A stretch of 64,000 nt of DNA, from NCBI GenBank assembly GCA_900472395.1, contig UCHV01000021.1, forward strand, positions 62,001 to 126,000, read 5' to 3'. This document shows, piece after piece, positions 24,586 through 32,886 of this stretch. Position 1 is the first letter of the stretch. Each line of letters starts with the position of its first letter. The translations under genes and the position numbers were made by a program. This DNA comes from Hyphomicrobiales bacterium. Lineage in GTDB: Bacteria > Pseudomonadota > Alphaproteobacteria > Rhizobiales > Rhizobiaceae. The notes under the pieces are model-generated. The model saw only the letters and a list, made by a program, of their open reading frames with translations. It made no database searches and was not told the DNA's origin.

Positions 24586-26193
24586 ATGCAGAGAGTCGAA
24601 GGCAATTACGATTATATCGTCATCGGTGCGGGCAGTGCCGGCTGTGTGCTTGCCAACCGTCTATCCGCCGATCCGCGCAATCGAGTGCTGTTACTGGAGG
24701 CGGGCGGCACCGACAATTATCACTGGGTGCATATCCCGGTCGGTTATCTCTACTGTATCAACAACCCGCGCACAGACTGGTGTTTCGCCACGGAAAAGGA
24801 AGAGGGGCTGAACGGCCGCTCGCTATCTTACCCACGTGGAAAGCTGTTGGGTGGGTGCTCGTCGATTAACGGCATGATCTACATGCGCGGGCAGGCGCGT
24901 GATTATGACCTCTGGCGGCAGGCCGGTTGCGAAGGCTGGGCCTGGGACGACGTGTTGCCGCTGTTTCGCAAAAGTCAGGATTTCTACAAGGGCGCGGACG
25001 CCATGCACGGCGCTGGCGGCGAATGGCGGGTGGAGAAGGCGCGCGTCCGCTGGGCGGTGCTGGACAGTTTCCAGAAAGCGGCCGAACAGGCGGGCATACC
25101 TATCATCGAGGATTTCAACCGCGGCGATAACGAAGGGTCCAGCTATTTCGACGTCAACCAGCGAGCGGGTATCCGTTGGAACACGTCGAAAGCCTTTCTG
25201 CGCCCTGCGATGAAACGCGCCAACCTTCATGTTCTTACCAAGGCCCATGTGCGTCGGCTGATTGTCGAAGGCGGGGAGGTCAAGGGTGTCGAGTTTCACC
25301 ATGACGGCGTGACGAAAAATGCCTTTGCACAACGTGAAACGGTTCTATCTGCAGGCGCAATCGGCACACCGCATGTGCTGGAACTGTCGGGTGTCGGGCG
25401 TGGTGACGTTCTGTCCGATGCCGGGGTCGAGGTAGTGAAGGAGGTGAGGGCGGTCGGCGAAAATCTGCAGGATCATCTGCAGCTTCGCCTCGTCTACAAG
25501 GTGACGGGTGTGCCGACGCTGAATGAAAAGGCATCGCGCTGGCTCGGCAAGGCGGCGATCGGGTTGGAATATGCCCTGAAACGTTCCGGCCCGATGTCGA
25601 TGGCGCCAAGTCAGCTCGGCATTTTCACGCGTTCCGGCCCGGACAAGGAAACCGCCGATCTTGAATATCACGTCCAGCCGGTTTCGCTTGATCGGTTCGG
25701 CGAGCCGGTCCACGCCTTTCCGGCCATGACCGCCAGTGTCTGCAATCTGCGGCCGGAAAGCCGCGGTTCGGTGCATCTGAAAGGTCCGGATTTTGCTGCC
25801 GCACCCGCGATCCGTCCCAATTATCTTTCCACTGCTGCGGATCGCGATGTTGCGGTAAAATCCATTCGTTTAACGCGGGAAATCGTGGGGCAGCCGGCGT
25901 TTGCGCAATATCATCCGCAGGAATACAAACCCGGCCCCGACTACCGGACCGAGGCGGATCTTGAAAAGGCGGCCGGTGAGATCGGGACGACCATCTTTCA
26001 CCCGGTTGGAACGGCGCGTATGGGGGCGGACCCGGATAGCGTCGTCGATCCACGGCTGAAGTTGCGCGCGCTCGGCAGGCTGCGCATTGCGGACGCTTCG
26101 ATCATGCCGTCGATCACCTCCGGCAATACCAATTCCCCGACGATCATGATCGCCGAAAAGGCCGCCGAAATGATCCTCGCGGACAATCGCTGA
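24586..26193 (+). CDS. GMC-family FAD oxidoreductase (alcohol/choline dehydrogenase-like)
   Basis: 535 residues. FAD-binding motif [14 protein letters not shown] close to the N-terminus, GMC signature 1 in [20 protein letters not shown] (near 84-103), signature 2 in [15 protein letters not shown], and the C-terminal active-site segments [10 protein letters not shown] and [15 protein letters not shown]. It oxidises a primary alcohol to an aldehyde using FAD. Being in the importer operon, it probably acts on the imported compound. Choline, polyethylene-glycol-type and sugar alcohols are all oxidised by relatives, so the substrate is open. Confidence 0.9.
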   Translation: MQRVEGNYDYIVIGAGSAGCVLANRLSADPRNRVLLLEAGGTDNYHWVHIPVGYLYCINNPRTDWCFATEKEEGLNGRSLSYPRGKLLGGCSSINGMIYMRGQARDYDLWRQAGCEGWAWDDVLPLFRKSQDFYKGADAMHGAGGEWRVEKARVRWAVLDSFQKAAEQAGIPIIEDFNRGDNEGSSYFDVNQRAGIRWNTSKAFLRPAMKRANLHVLTKAHVRRLIVEGGEVKGVEFHHDGVTKNAFAQRETVLSAGAIGTPHVLELSGVGRGDVLSDAGVEVVKEVRAVGENLQDHLQLRLVYKVTGVPTLNEKASRWLGKAAIGLEYALKRSGPMSMAPSQLGIFTRSGPDKETADLEYHVQPVSLDRFGEPVHAFPAMTASVCNLRPESRGSVHLKGPDFAAAPAIRPNYLSTAADRDVAVKSIRLTREIVGQPAFAQYHPQEYKPGPDYRTEADLEKAAGEIGTTIFHPVGTARMGADPDSVVDPRLKLRALGRLRIADASIMPSITSGNTNSPTIMIAEKAAEMILADNR

Positions 26194-26229
26194 TCAGACG
26201 AAAGACGACAGACGAAAAGGAAGACAGGC

Positions 26230-27105
26230 ATGGCACGGATCGCGTTTATCGGGCTTGGAAACATGGGCGGACCGATGGCCGCCAATCTGGTCAAGTCCGG
26301 GCATCAGGTTTCCGGTTTCGATCTTTCCGAGGTCTCCAAGGCGGAAGCGGCGACGCATGGTGTGAAGCCCGCTGCCACGCTTGCCGAAGCCTTGCTCGAT
26401 GCGCAGTGTGTCATCACCATGCTGCCGAAAGGAGAGCATGTGTTGGCTGTCTGGACGGATCTTGCAACGCTGTTGACGGAAGAGACGCTGCTGATCGACT
26501 GCTCGACGATCGATGTGGAAAGTGCCCGCAAGGCCCATGCTCTTGCATCCGCCATCAAATGCCCGTCGCTGGACGCTCCGGTTTCCGGCGGGACGGGCGG
26601 TGCGGCGGCTGCAACGCTCACATTCATGGTCGGCGGATCCGGCGAGGCTTTCGCAGCGGGCGAGAGCATTCTGCAGGCGATGGGCAAGAAGATCGTTCAT
26701 TGCGGTGCAGGCGGGGCGGGGCAGGCGGCAAAGATATGCAACAACATGGTTCTCGGCATATCGATGATCGGTGTTTGCGAGGCCTTCGCCTTGGCTGAAA
26801 AGCTTGGGCTTTCGCATCAGGCGCTGTTCGACGTGGCGTCCACCTCTTCCGGGCAATGCTGGTCGCTCACCACCTATTGCCCGGTTCCGGGACCGGTGCC
26901 GACCTCGCCCGCCAATAACGATTATCGCCCCGGCTTTTCAGCGGCCCTCATGTTGAAGGATCTGGCGCTTTCGCAAGCTGCCGCCAGGCAATCAGGCGCC
27001 GAAACACCGCTTGGAAAACATGCAGCTGAACTCTATGCCGAATTCGAAAGCCAAGGTCACGGGGCTGAGGATTTTTCTGCGATCATCCGCATGCTTCGCG
27101 GCTGA
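26230..27105 (+). CDS. 3-Hydroxyisobutyrate dehydrogenase-like oxidoreductase
   Basis: Beta-hydroxyacid dehydrogenase, 291 residues. NAD(P)-binding GLGNMGGPMAANLV (7-20), substrate-binding DAPVSGGTGGAAAATLTFM, catalytic Lys in GAGQAAKICNNMVLG, and the C-terminal KDLALSQAAA. It follows the GMC gene by 36 bp in the same direction. Valine catabolism (MmsB) is the classic role. The usual mmsA partner is absent, so a different 3-hydroxy acid produced from the imported substrate is plausible. Confidence 0.87.
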   Translation: MARIAFIGLGNMGGPMAANLVKSGHQVSGFDLSEVSKAEAATHGVKPAATLAEALLDAQCVITMLPKGEHVLAVWTDLATLLTEETLLIDCSTIDVESARKAHALASAIKCPSLDAPVSGGTGGAAAATLTFMVGGSGEAFAAGESILQAMGKKIVHCGAGGAGQAAKICNNMVLGISMIGVCEAFALAEKLGLSHQALFDVASTSSGQCWSLTTYCPVPGPVPTSPANNDYRPGFSAALMLKDLALSQAAARQSGAETPLGKHAAELYAEFESQGHGAEDFSAIIRMLRG

Positions 27106-27451
27106 ACAGGCCTCTCCGGCCAACCTTCTGTTGCGTTTGTGCACCACTGCGCGCCAAGGTGCAAATCTCCTGTTGGCAATCGCAAATTGCTTCGCTACAC
27201 ATTCGTTATTGATTCAACTCACACTCCGGGAGGTATTGCATGACATCATCATTCATCGAAACCCTCCCATGCGGCATGGCCCGACACTAGGTCATTGCCA
27301 TTCGCGGCCCGCCTTCGGCACGCGACATGTGGTTTTTCTCCCTTCATGGTCCGATTGATCCGGCAGGATTGTTTCGACTCCGGTTCGGACTGTGCCATTT
27401 CACTCTCGATTTTGAGGACCGGTTTCCGAATGTCGGGCCGGACTGGCTAAA
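27106..27451. other. 346-bp intergenic region with one short RBS-led frame
   Basis: No recognised gene. A frame of 16 codons starts at 27240 (MTSSFIETLPCGMARH) behind a perfect GGGAGG at 6-base spacing. It could be a leader peptide or chance. The GGGAGG can also pair with CCTCCC about 35 bases downstream. No clear terminator of the preceding operon is seen. Confidence 0.4.
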
Positions 27452-29242
27452 ATGACTCGCAAGAAACTCGATTTTCGCGCCGATGCCTATCGCCATGTGC
27501 TCGGCTTTGTCTTTCACTATTGGCGCCACAGGCCGGCATTGGTTGGCACCATCATCGCGCTGGTCATCACCAGCACGCTGGCGGAGGTGATGGTGCCGGT
27601 GTTTTCCGGCCGGATCGTCGATGCCATTGCCGGTGGCCGTAGCTCCGATGACGCACTTGGCGCCTTTGTCGTGGTCGTTGCCCTGGGGCTGACCAGCGTG
27701 GCCCTGCGCTGGTTCATTTTTCACGGCATTATCCGGCTGACGCTGCGCACCATGGCGGATGTGACCAATAACGGTTTCCACAAGGTGCAACGTTTCTCGT
27801 CCGATTGGCATGCCAACAGTTTTGCCGGCTCGACGGTGCGCAAGATCACGCGCGGTATGTGGGCGCTGGATTCGCTGAACGACCTGCTTCTGATCGCGCT
27901 TCTGCCTTCCGTCGTCATGCTCATTGGCGCCAGCATCGTGCTCGGCGGCTATTGGCCGGTCATGGGGCTGATCGTGGCCATGGGTTCGCTGATCTACATC
28001 GGCGTGACTGTGGCGCTTTCCATGGGCTTCGTTTCGCCTGCAGCAAGGCTCGCCAATGCCTGGGATACCAAGCTTGGCGGCGCGCTTGCCGATGCCATCA
28101 GCTGTAATGCGGTGGTGAAGGCTTTCGGTGCTGAAACCCGTGAAGAAGCGCGGTTGAAGCATGTGCTGGCCAAATGGGACAGCCGTACACGGCGGACATG
28201 GAAGCGCGGCACGCTGAGCGGCACGATCCAGGGTTTCATGATGGTTTCGATGCAGGCCGGCATTCTGGGGACCGGTCTTGTCATGTGGCATAAGGGCTTG
28301 GCGACGCCGGGCGATATAACCTTCGTGCTGGCCATGTTCTTCGTTCTGCAGGGGTATCTGCGCAATGTCGGGCAGGACATCCGCAATCTGCAGCGCGCCG
28401 TCAACGACATGGAGGAACTGGTTCTGCTGGACAAGATGCCGCTCGGCATCGACGATAAACCCGCTGCCAAAAGCATTGCGATTGGCGATGGCGAGATCGC
28501 TTTCGACCGCGTCACGTTCCAGTATGGAGCGCATCCTCAGCCGCTTTACCAGGATTTTTCGGTCGTCATCAAACCGGGTGAGCGTGTAGGGCTGGTGGGG
28601 CATTCGGGATCGGGCAAGACGACCTTCGTCAAGCTTATCCAGCGTCTGCATGATGTGAAGGCGGGTACGATCCGTATCGATGGACAGGATATCGCCTCTG
28701 TCAGGCAGGCGGACCTGCGCAGCCAGATCGCCATCGTGCAGCAGGAGCCGATCCTCTTCCATCGGACCCTGGCTGAAAACATCGCCTATGGCCGACCGAA
28801 CGCCTCGCGCCAGGAAATCGAGCAGGCGGCAAGGCAGGCCAGCGCGCACGATTTCATCGTCAGCCTGCCCAAGGGCTATGAAACGATGGTGGGCGAACGC
28901 GGCGTGAAACTGTCTGGCGGCGAGCGCCAGCGTGTGGCGATTGCGAGGGCGTTTCTGGCGGATGCGCCGGTGTTGATCCTCGATGAGGCAACATCGAGCC
29001 TGGACAGCGAAAGCGAAGTGCAGATTCAGCAGGCCATGGAGCGGTTGATGGTCGGTCGCACAACCCTGGTGATCGCGCACCGGCTGTCGACCGTGCGGTC
29101 ACTGGACAGGCTGCTGGTGTTCGACAAGGGCAAGATCGTCGAGGAAGGCGATCATCAGGCGTTGATCCGGCTTCATAACGGTATCTATCGCCGGCTGTTC
29201 GAGCGGCAGGCGCTGGAATTAACCAAGGGCCTGGTTGCCTGA
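27452..29242 (+). CDS. ABC transporter, fused permease-ATPase (exporter type)
   Basis: 596 residues. The N-terminal six-helix exporter domain (about residues 20-310) is followed by an ATPase with Walker A GHSGSGKTT, signature LSGGERQRVAIARA, Walker B VLILDEATSSLDSE and H-loop VIAHRLSTV. It works as a homodimer or half of a heterodimer in the inner membrane, exporting a lipid, peptide or drug. It is a single gene with its own terminator. Rhizobial relatives include multidrug and glucan exporters, and nothing here allows a choice. Confidence 0.9.
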   Translation: MTRKKLDFRADAYRHVLGFVFHYWRHRPALVGTIIALVITSTLAEVMVPVFSGRIVDAIAGGRSSDDALGAFVVVVALGLTSVALRWFIFHGIIRLTLRTMADVTNNGFHKVQRFSSDWHANSFAGSTVRKITRGMWALDSLNDLLLIALLPSVVMLIGASIVLGGYWPVMGLIVAMGSLIYIGVTVALSMGFVSPAARLANAWDTKLGGALADAISCNAVVKAFGAETREEARLKHVLAKWDSRTRRTWKRGTLSGTIQGFMMVSMQAGILGTGLVMWHKGLATPGDITFVLAMFFVLQGYLRNVGQDIRNLQRAVNDMEELVLLDKMPLGIDDKPAAKSIAIGDGEIAFDRVTFQYGAHPQPLYQDFSVVIKPGERVGLVGHSGSGKTTFVKLIQRLHDVKAGTIRIDGQDIASVRQADLRSQIAIVQQEPILFHRTLAENIAYGRPNASRQEIEQAARQASAHDFIVSLPKGYETMVGERGVKLSGGERQRVAIARAFLADAPVLILDEATSSLDSESEVQIQQAMERLMVGRTTLVIAHRLSTVRSLDRLLVFDKGKIVEEGDHQALIRLHNGIYRRLFERQALELTKGLVA

Positions 29243-29247
29243 ACCTG

Positions 29248-29275
29248 ATGCCGGGGCTTGAGGCCCCGGCATTTT
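29248..29275 (+). terminator. Intrinsic terminator of the ABC exporter gene
   Basis: ATGCCGGGGC/GCCCCGGCAT, a perfect 10-bp stem with a 5-nt loop, is followed by TTTT. It starts 6 bp after the stop codon. Confidence 0.9.
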
Positions 29276-29313
29276 GATCGTTGGGCTGATGTCGTCCCAA
29301 AGTTGTCGTTGGC

Positions 29314-29802
29314 TTACTTCAGACGGTCGGCAAACTTTTCGATGGCCTTTACGGCGCAGGCTTCATCGAGATTGCCGCCCGGCGCGCCGCCGATGCCGAT
29401 CGCACCGACCGTTTCCTTGCCGACTTTGAGCGGCATGCCGCCAGCGAGAACCAGAAAGCCGGGAATATCGGCAAGGCCCGCCGCTGCAGGGTTTTTCGTT
29501 ACGGTCTCGGCCATGCCGCTTGTCGGGTTGCGCGATGATGCGGATGTGTAGGCCTTGGCAATTGCGGCATTCGCGGTGTGGGCGCCCGCATTTTCGGCGC
29601 GTACCAGTGCCAGGAGGATGCCGGCGCGGTCGGTTACCGCGACAGCAACGTTGTAGCCATCGGCGGAGCATGCGGCGACACCGGCAGTGGCCAGATCGAC
29701 TGCCAGGGCCGTGCCGAGGCTCGTCTGCTTGACGGTATCTTCGGCCAGAGCCGGGGCTGCGAAAGCGGCGACAAATGCGATCGAGAGCAGAACGTTTTTC
29801 AT
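29314..29802 (-). CDS. Secreted HbpS/GlcG-like (DUF336) protein
   Basis: 162 residues with a clear Sec signal peptide (MKNVLLSIAFVAAFAAPALA, cleavage near 20). The rest is the GlcG/HbpS fold: ALAVDLATAGVAACSADGYNVAVAVTDRAG, then AKAYTSASSRNPTSGMAE, and the Gly-rich end VGAIGIGGAPGGNLDEACA. Family members bind haem or small molecules. In Streptomyces, secreted HbpS modulates the sensor kinase SenS. Here the gene lies about 90 bp downstream of, and co-directional with, a two-component pair, suggesting the same kind of partnership. That link is inferred. Confidence 0.85.
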   Translation of the reverse strand: MKNVLLSIAFVAAFAAPALAEDTVKQTSLGTALAVDLATAGVAACSADGYNVAVAVTDRAGILLALVRAENAGAHTANAAIAKAYTSASSRNPTSGMAETVTKNPAAAGLADIPGFLVLAGGMPLKVGKETVGAIGIGGAPGGNLDEACAVKAIEKFADRLK

Positions 29803-29895
29803 CCGTGGACCTCCAGTTTTGTGTTTGCTGAAGGTGTTCTAACCGATGCAACGTTCCGCCAGTATTCGCAGCGACACCGAGCGATATCCGTAGGA

Positions 29896-30480
29896 TTACC
29901 GATGCGTCGCCGCGAGCCATATGCGCGTCTGTTCGGCGACTGCCGGTGTGCCGAGCTTTACCGCGATATTGGCTCTGTGGCTATCCACGGTGCGGATCGA
30001 TACGTCGAGAGCCGCCGCTATCTCCTTGCTGCCAAAACCTTTTGAAACGAGGTCCATCACCTCGCGTTCCCGGGCCGTCAATTGATCCAGCAGCCTTCCT
30101 GTTTCATGTTGCGCCATCAGTTCGGCAAGCTTGCTCTCACACGAGGTGATGGCGTCGAGCAGCACATGTTCATCCACCGGTTTGACAAGGAAATCCGTGA
30201 CACCTGCCTTGAACGCCCGGCGGCATGCTTCCACATCGCCGTGGCCGGTGATCATGATCGCGGGCCAGTGTATCGCCATGTCGGATAGTTTCGCCAAAAG
30301 CTGCAGGCCGCTGGTTGCCGGCATGCGCAGGTCCAGAACGAGAATGCCGGGCTTGGACCTGTCCATATGTGCAAGCAGATGCGCCGCATCGGCAAATTCC
30401 GTCACTTCCTTGCCATAGGTGGCAAGAAGCAGCGTCAGCGCTTCGCGAACGGAGGCATCGTCATCGACAAGATAGATCAT
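29896..30480 (-). CDS. Response regulator, FixJ/NarL type (REC + LuxR HTH)
   Basis: 194 residues. Receiver domain with acidic pocket Asp6-Asp8, phospho-acceptor Asp50 (LVLDLRMP), Thr in MITGHGD and Lys in DFLVKPVDE. The C-terminal LuxR-type HTH is LTAREREVMDLVSKGFGSKE followed by IRTVDSHRANI. It activates or represses target promoters on phosphorylation by the adjacent kinase. It overlaps the kinase gene by 4 bp. Confidence 0.93.
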   Translation of the reverse strand: MIYLVDDDASVREALTLLLATYGKEVTEFADAAHLLAHMDRSKPGILVLDLRMPATSGLQLLAKLSDMAIHWPAIMITGHGDVEACRRAFKAGVTDFLVKPVDEHVLLDAITSCESKLAELMAQHETGRLLDQLTAREREVMDLVSKGFGSKEIAAALDVSIRTVDSHRANIAVKLGTPAVAEQTRIWLAATHR

Positions 30481-31988
30481 GCGGGCTCTCTCACTGGAAG
30501 CCGGATCGTGAAGCAGGCTCCCGCATCATTGCGGGCCTCGATCGTTCCATCCATTTTTTCGACAAGTCGTGCACAAAGCGGAAGGCCGAGCCCCATTCCA
30601 TCCGGTTTCGTGGTGAAGAAGGGGTCGAATATGCGATCCAGCAAGGTGGTATCCATTCCCGGTCCATTGTCGCGGATGGTGATGATGGCATCGCCGGCCT
30701 GAAAGGCGGCCGTGAGCCATATGCGTGGCTCCGACTGGCCGACCATGGCCTCGGCAGCGTTGCGGATGAGGTTATGGATCACCTGCTGGAAAGAGATGAC
30801 GTCAATCGCGACTTCATGTTGGGAACCGGGCAACGATGTCTCGAGGATGACGCCCCGTTGTGCAAGATCCGTCTCGATGAGGTGGATCGATCCTGTCAAT
30901 GCGTCTTCAAGCGTCACGGTTTCGATCCGCGCATCAGCGCCCGAAATATATGCCCGCATACGGCCAAGTATGTCGCCGGCGCGTTTTGCCTCGCGCACGT
31001 TGGCATCAAGGGTCTGTTCGAGGATGTCCGGGCGGTTTATGACCACTGCGCGCCGAGCGGCCTGGCTTTGCGCAAGCAGTGCCGCAACGGGCTGGGCAAG
31101 TTCGTGAGCGATACCCGAGGCCATCTCTCCGAGAGCATTCACCCTGCCCGCGTGGGCAAGCCGGGTTTCCTGCTCAAGCAGGGCTGCGCGTTGTTCCTGA
31201 CGTCGTCGCTCCCGAGAGGCATGACGATATCGCTCGACCATCCAGATTGCTGCCGCCACGATTGCGAGAAGTGGCGCAATGGCAAAGGGCGGCAAAAGTT
31301 CGCTCAGGCTGAAACTTCTGCCGATGGAAAGTTTCAGCGGCTGTCCGACATTGTTTGCCGATACCTGTGTTGTGGCCACAAAGAGGCTTTGGGCGTTTGC
31401 CGCACGCTCGAATAGCAGTGCCTCGCCAAGAAAAAGGCTGACCGAATATTCCGGCGGAATACGATCTATGCCGAGCAGGCCAGCGGCGTTGATCTTCAGC
31501 CGAAGCAAACGGCCGGCATCAACGAGCTTGTATATGCTGTAGCTATGTTTGTTTGCTGCAGGCCGGACGGCGGTGTCGCCCGGTTTGTTCAGGATCGGGA
31601 GTTCGGCAGCCGGCTCCGGCTGCGCCGCAACCGGGCCGTTCTGTCCGCCATATGCGATGACCGGCGCGTCCGGCTTTTCGATGCGGATTGTCGCGACGTC
31701 GGTAATGCGCGGATAAAAGGCGGTGACGGATTGGGCCAGACCTTGCACGCTTTCGGCGGGCTCATTGGGAGACATGCGGATTATGGCTGAAAGGGCCGTC
31801 ATGTGGGCGTCGTGCTGGGCCAGCTTTTCCGAGAGCAAAACGTCGGTTTGCCTCGCCCAGTCGTCAAGCTCCGACAGGCCGTCATTGTATCGGACCACCA
31901 TCACGGCCGCGGCTGCGAGAATACTCGCCATCAGCCAGGTACCCATAAATGCGAGGTAGCGTGTTCTCACGGCGGTGCCGACTTTCAA
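30477..31988 (-). CDS. Membrane sensor histidine kinase
   Basis: About 503 residues. First membrane helix 12-32, a periplasmic domain of about 200 residues without a recognised fold, second helix about 232-251. Then the dimerisation/phospho-transfer region with His295 (GIAHELAQP), N-box NLIRNAAEAM, G1 DNGPGMD, FFTTKPDG and G2 GMGLGLPLC. The organisation after the second helix is like FixL/DctB-type kinases. The start is uncertain: the longest frame begins with TTG at 31988 and later in-frame GTG/ATG codons exist. It forms an operon with the response regulator and probably the HbpS-like gene. Confidence 0.9.
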   Translation of the reverse strand: MKVGTAVRTRYLAFMGTWLMASILAAAAVMVVRYNDGLSELDDWARQTDVLLSEKLAQHDAHMTALSAIIRMSPNEPAESVQGLAQSVTAFYPRITDVATIRIEKPDAPVIAYGGQNGPVAAQPEPAAELPILNKPGDTAVRPAANKHSYSIYKLVDAGRLLRLKINAAGLLGIDRIPPEYSVSLFLGEALLFERAANAQSLFVATTQVSANNVGQPLKLSIGRSFSLSELLPPFAIAPLLAIVAAAIWMVERYRHASRERRRQEQRAALLEQETRLAHAGRVNALGEMASGIAHELAQPVAALLAQSQAARRAVVINRPDILEQTLDANVREAKRAGDILGRMRAYISGADARIETVTLEDALTGSIHLIETDLAQRGVILETSLPGSQHEVAIDVISFQQVIHNLIRNAAEAMVGQSEPRIWLTAAFQAGDAIITIRDNGPGMDTTLLDRIFDPFFTTKPDGMGLGLPLCARLVEKMDGTIEARNDAGACFTIRLPVREPA

Positions 31989-32187
31989 GGTTCACTTGTT
32001 TTGGACAGGATGAGGCCAGATCTCCAATATCAGTCATTCGTGCCCAGTGCACACTGTTCGGCAATGCTCGTTACGGATTGTAGCGGTCGCCGTGGGCATA
32101 TTGCGACGAACGGTGAATGAGTGGCGTGAGCTTGTTCTTTTCAGATAGTTCCAATTCTTGATGTTTCACACAGGAAAAAGCCATGCT

Positions 32188-32418
32188 ATGCGTGCGGCCT
32201 ATCTCGACAGCAGGGTGGTTTTGCGTATGGGCCTGGTGAGCATGATTCTTGAGCTTCGCGACAATAGCGAGCGGGATGCTTTTCGCGAACGCGGACCTTT
32301 AACCATCGAAACGAAAGTGTCCTCGCCGGAGGATGACGCCATCCGTAACGCCATTTCGCTCAGAACATTTGCGATGCGACTGGATAGCGCCAAGCGTCGC
32401 AGTCAAAAACTCGGCTGA
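32188..32418 (+). CDS. Small hypothetical protein
   Basis: About 76 residues (85 if started at ATG 32161). Basic and helical (YLDSRVVLRMGLVSMILELR, then AIRNAISLRTFAMRLDSAKR). No membrane segment or signal. AGGAAAAAG precedes the 32188 start at a long spacing. Not recognised. It lies between the kinase gene (divergent) and the sRNA region. Confidence 0.45.
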   Translation: MRAAYLDSRVVLRMGLVSMILELRDNSERDAFRERGPLTIETKVSSPEDDAIRNAISLRTFAMRLDSAKRRSQKLG

Positions 32419-32449
32419 ATTACGGGCATTCTACCCCTCCGGATTAAAG

Positions 32450-32472
32450 AGCCATGCGATAGGCGCATGGCT
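32450..32472. terminator. Hairpin after small gene, upstream of sRNA
   Basis: AGCCATGCG/CGCATGGCT, a perfect 9-bp stem with loop ATAGG, lies 31 bp after the stop of the small gene. It lacks a T-tract on the plus strand and is a weak terminator candidate. Confidence 0.4.
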
Positions 32473-32489
32473 GAGCTGCCTTTGCCTAT

Positions 32490-32518
32490 CTTACTGAGCC
32501 AGACGAAGGGCCGTATAT
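32490..32518 (+). promoter_or_regulatory. Candidate promoter of the anti-SD sRNA
   Basis: CTTACT (32490-32495), 17-bp spacer, GTATAT (32513-32518). This resembles the rhizobial σ70 pattern CTTGAC-N17-CTATAT. A transcript would begin near 32525, immediately before the first hairpin. Confidence 0.45.
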
Positions 32519-32524
32519 ATCTAC

Positions 32525-32688
32525 TCAACGAAGCGATGCACCTCCTCCCGCAAAGCTTCGTGTCGCAGACACTCCACTCCTCCTCCCAAGGGGTGTTTGC
32601 ATGAACAGCGGCACTCCTCCTCCCAGTCGCTGTTCTATTCTCTTCGAAATAGCCTGCCGCACCTCCTCCCGCGGCAGGCTTTTTCGTT
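32525..32688 (+). ncRNA. αr14/'cuckoo'-type sRNA with four anti-Shine-Dalgarno loops
   Basis: Four consecutive hairpins each display a CUCCUCCC tract in the loop. Hairpin 1 arms ACGAAGC/GCTTCGT (32528-32561). Hairpin 2 arms GCAGACACTCC/GGGGTGTTTGC (32565-32600, pairing with G-U allowed). Hairpin 3 arms GAACAGCG/CGCTGTTC (32603-32635). Hairpin 4 arms AGCCTGCCGC/GCGGCAGGCT (32651-32680) followed by TTTTTCGTTT, so it is also the intrinsic terminator. Unpaired CUCCUCCC is complementary to Shine-Dalgarno sequences. The rhizobial αr14 RNAs (NfeR1 in Sinorhizobium) and the wider 'cuckoo' class have this design, usually with about three such loops as I recall. They act on many mRNAs in trans. Size of about 160 nt is estimated. 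Confidence 0.88.
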
Positions 32689-32824
32689 TGCGCTCTGAAA
32701 ATCCCAATCATCGTGTTGAGTTATAGAGGAATTGCCGGTTTTTTGGCCTCCGCTCACGTCTCTACGAACGATGGCTCCATCTGACCTGCTGCCGAGCCGA
32801 TTGCCACGCCGGAGCACACACCGC

Positions 32825-32854
32825 CGGCGTAGCAATAGCTACGCCGTGTTTCTT
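32825..32854 (+). terminator. Intrinsic terminator-like hairpin with T-tract
   Basis: CGGCGTAGC/GCTACGCCG, a perfect 9-bp stem with AATA loop, is followed on the plus strand by TGTTTCTT. It lies 40 bp beyond the end of the leftward nagB gene but is oriented for a rightward transcript. It may be read by an unknown transcript from 32690-32820 or act in both directions. Confidence 0.55.
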
Positions 32855-32886
32855 ATGATGTTACGGGAGAGGGAGCGTCCAAATGG

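Noticed and set aside
27344-29080. 578-residue minus-strand frame opposite the ABC exporter
   Set aside because: His/Arg/Gln-rich antisense translation without motifs, while the plus strand holds a complete ABC exporter.
32520-32690. CCTCCTCCC repeats considered as CRISPR or tandem repeat
   Set aside because: Spacing and flanks are explained by hairpin loops in one RNA; repeats are 8-9 nt only and stems differ.
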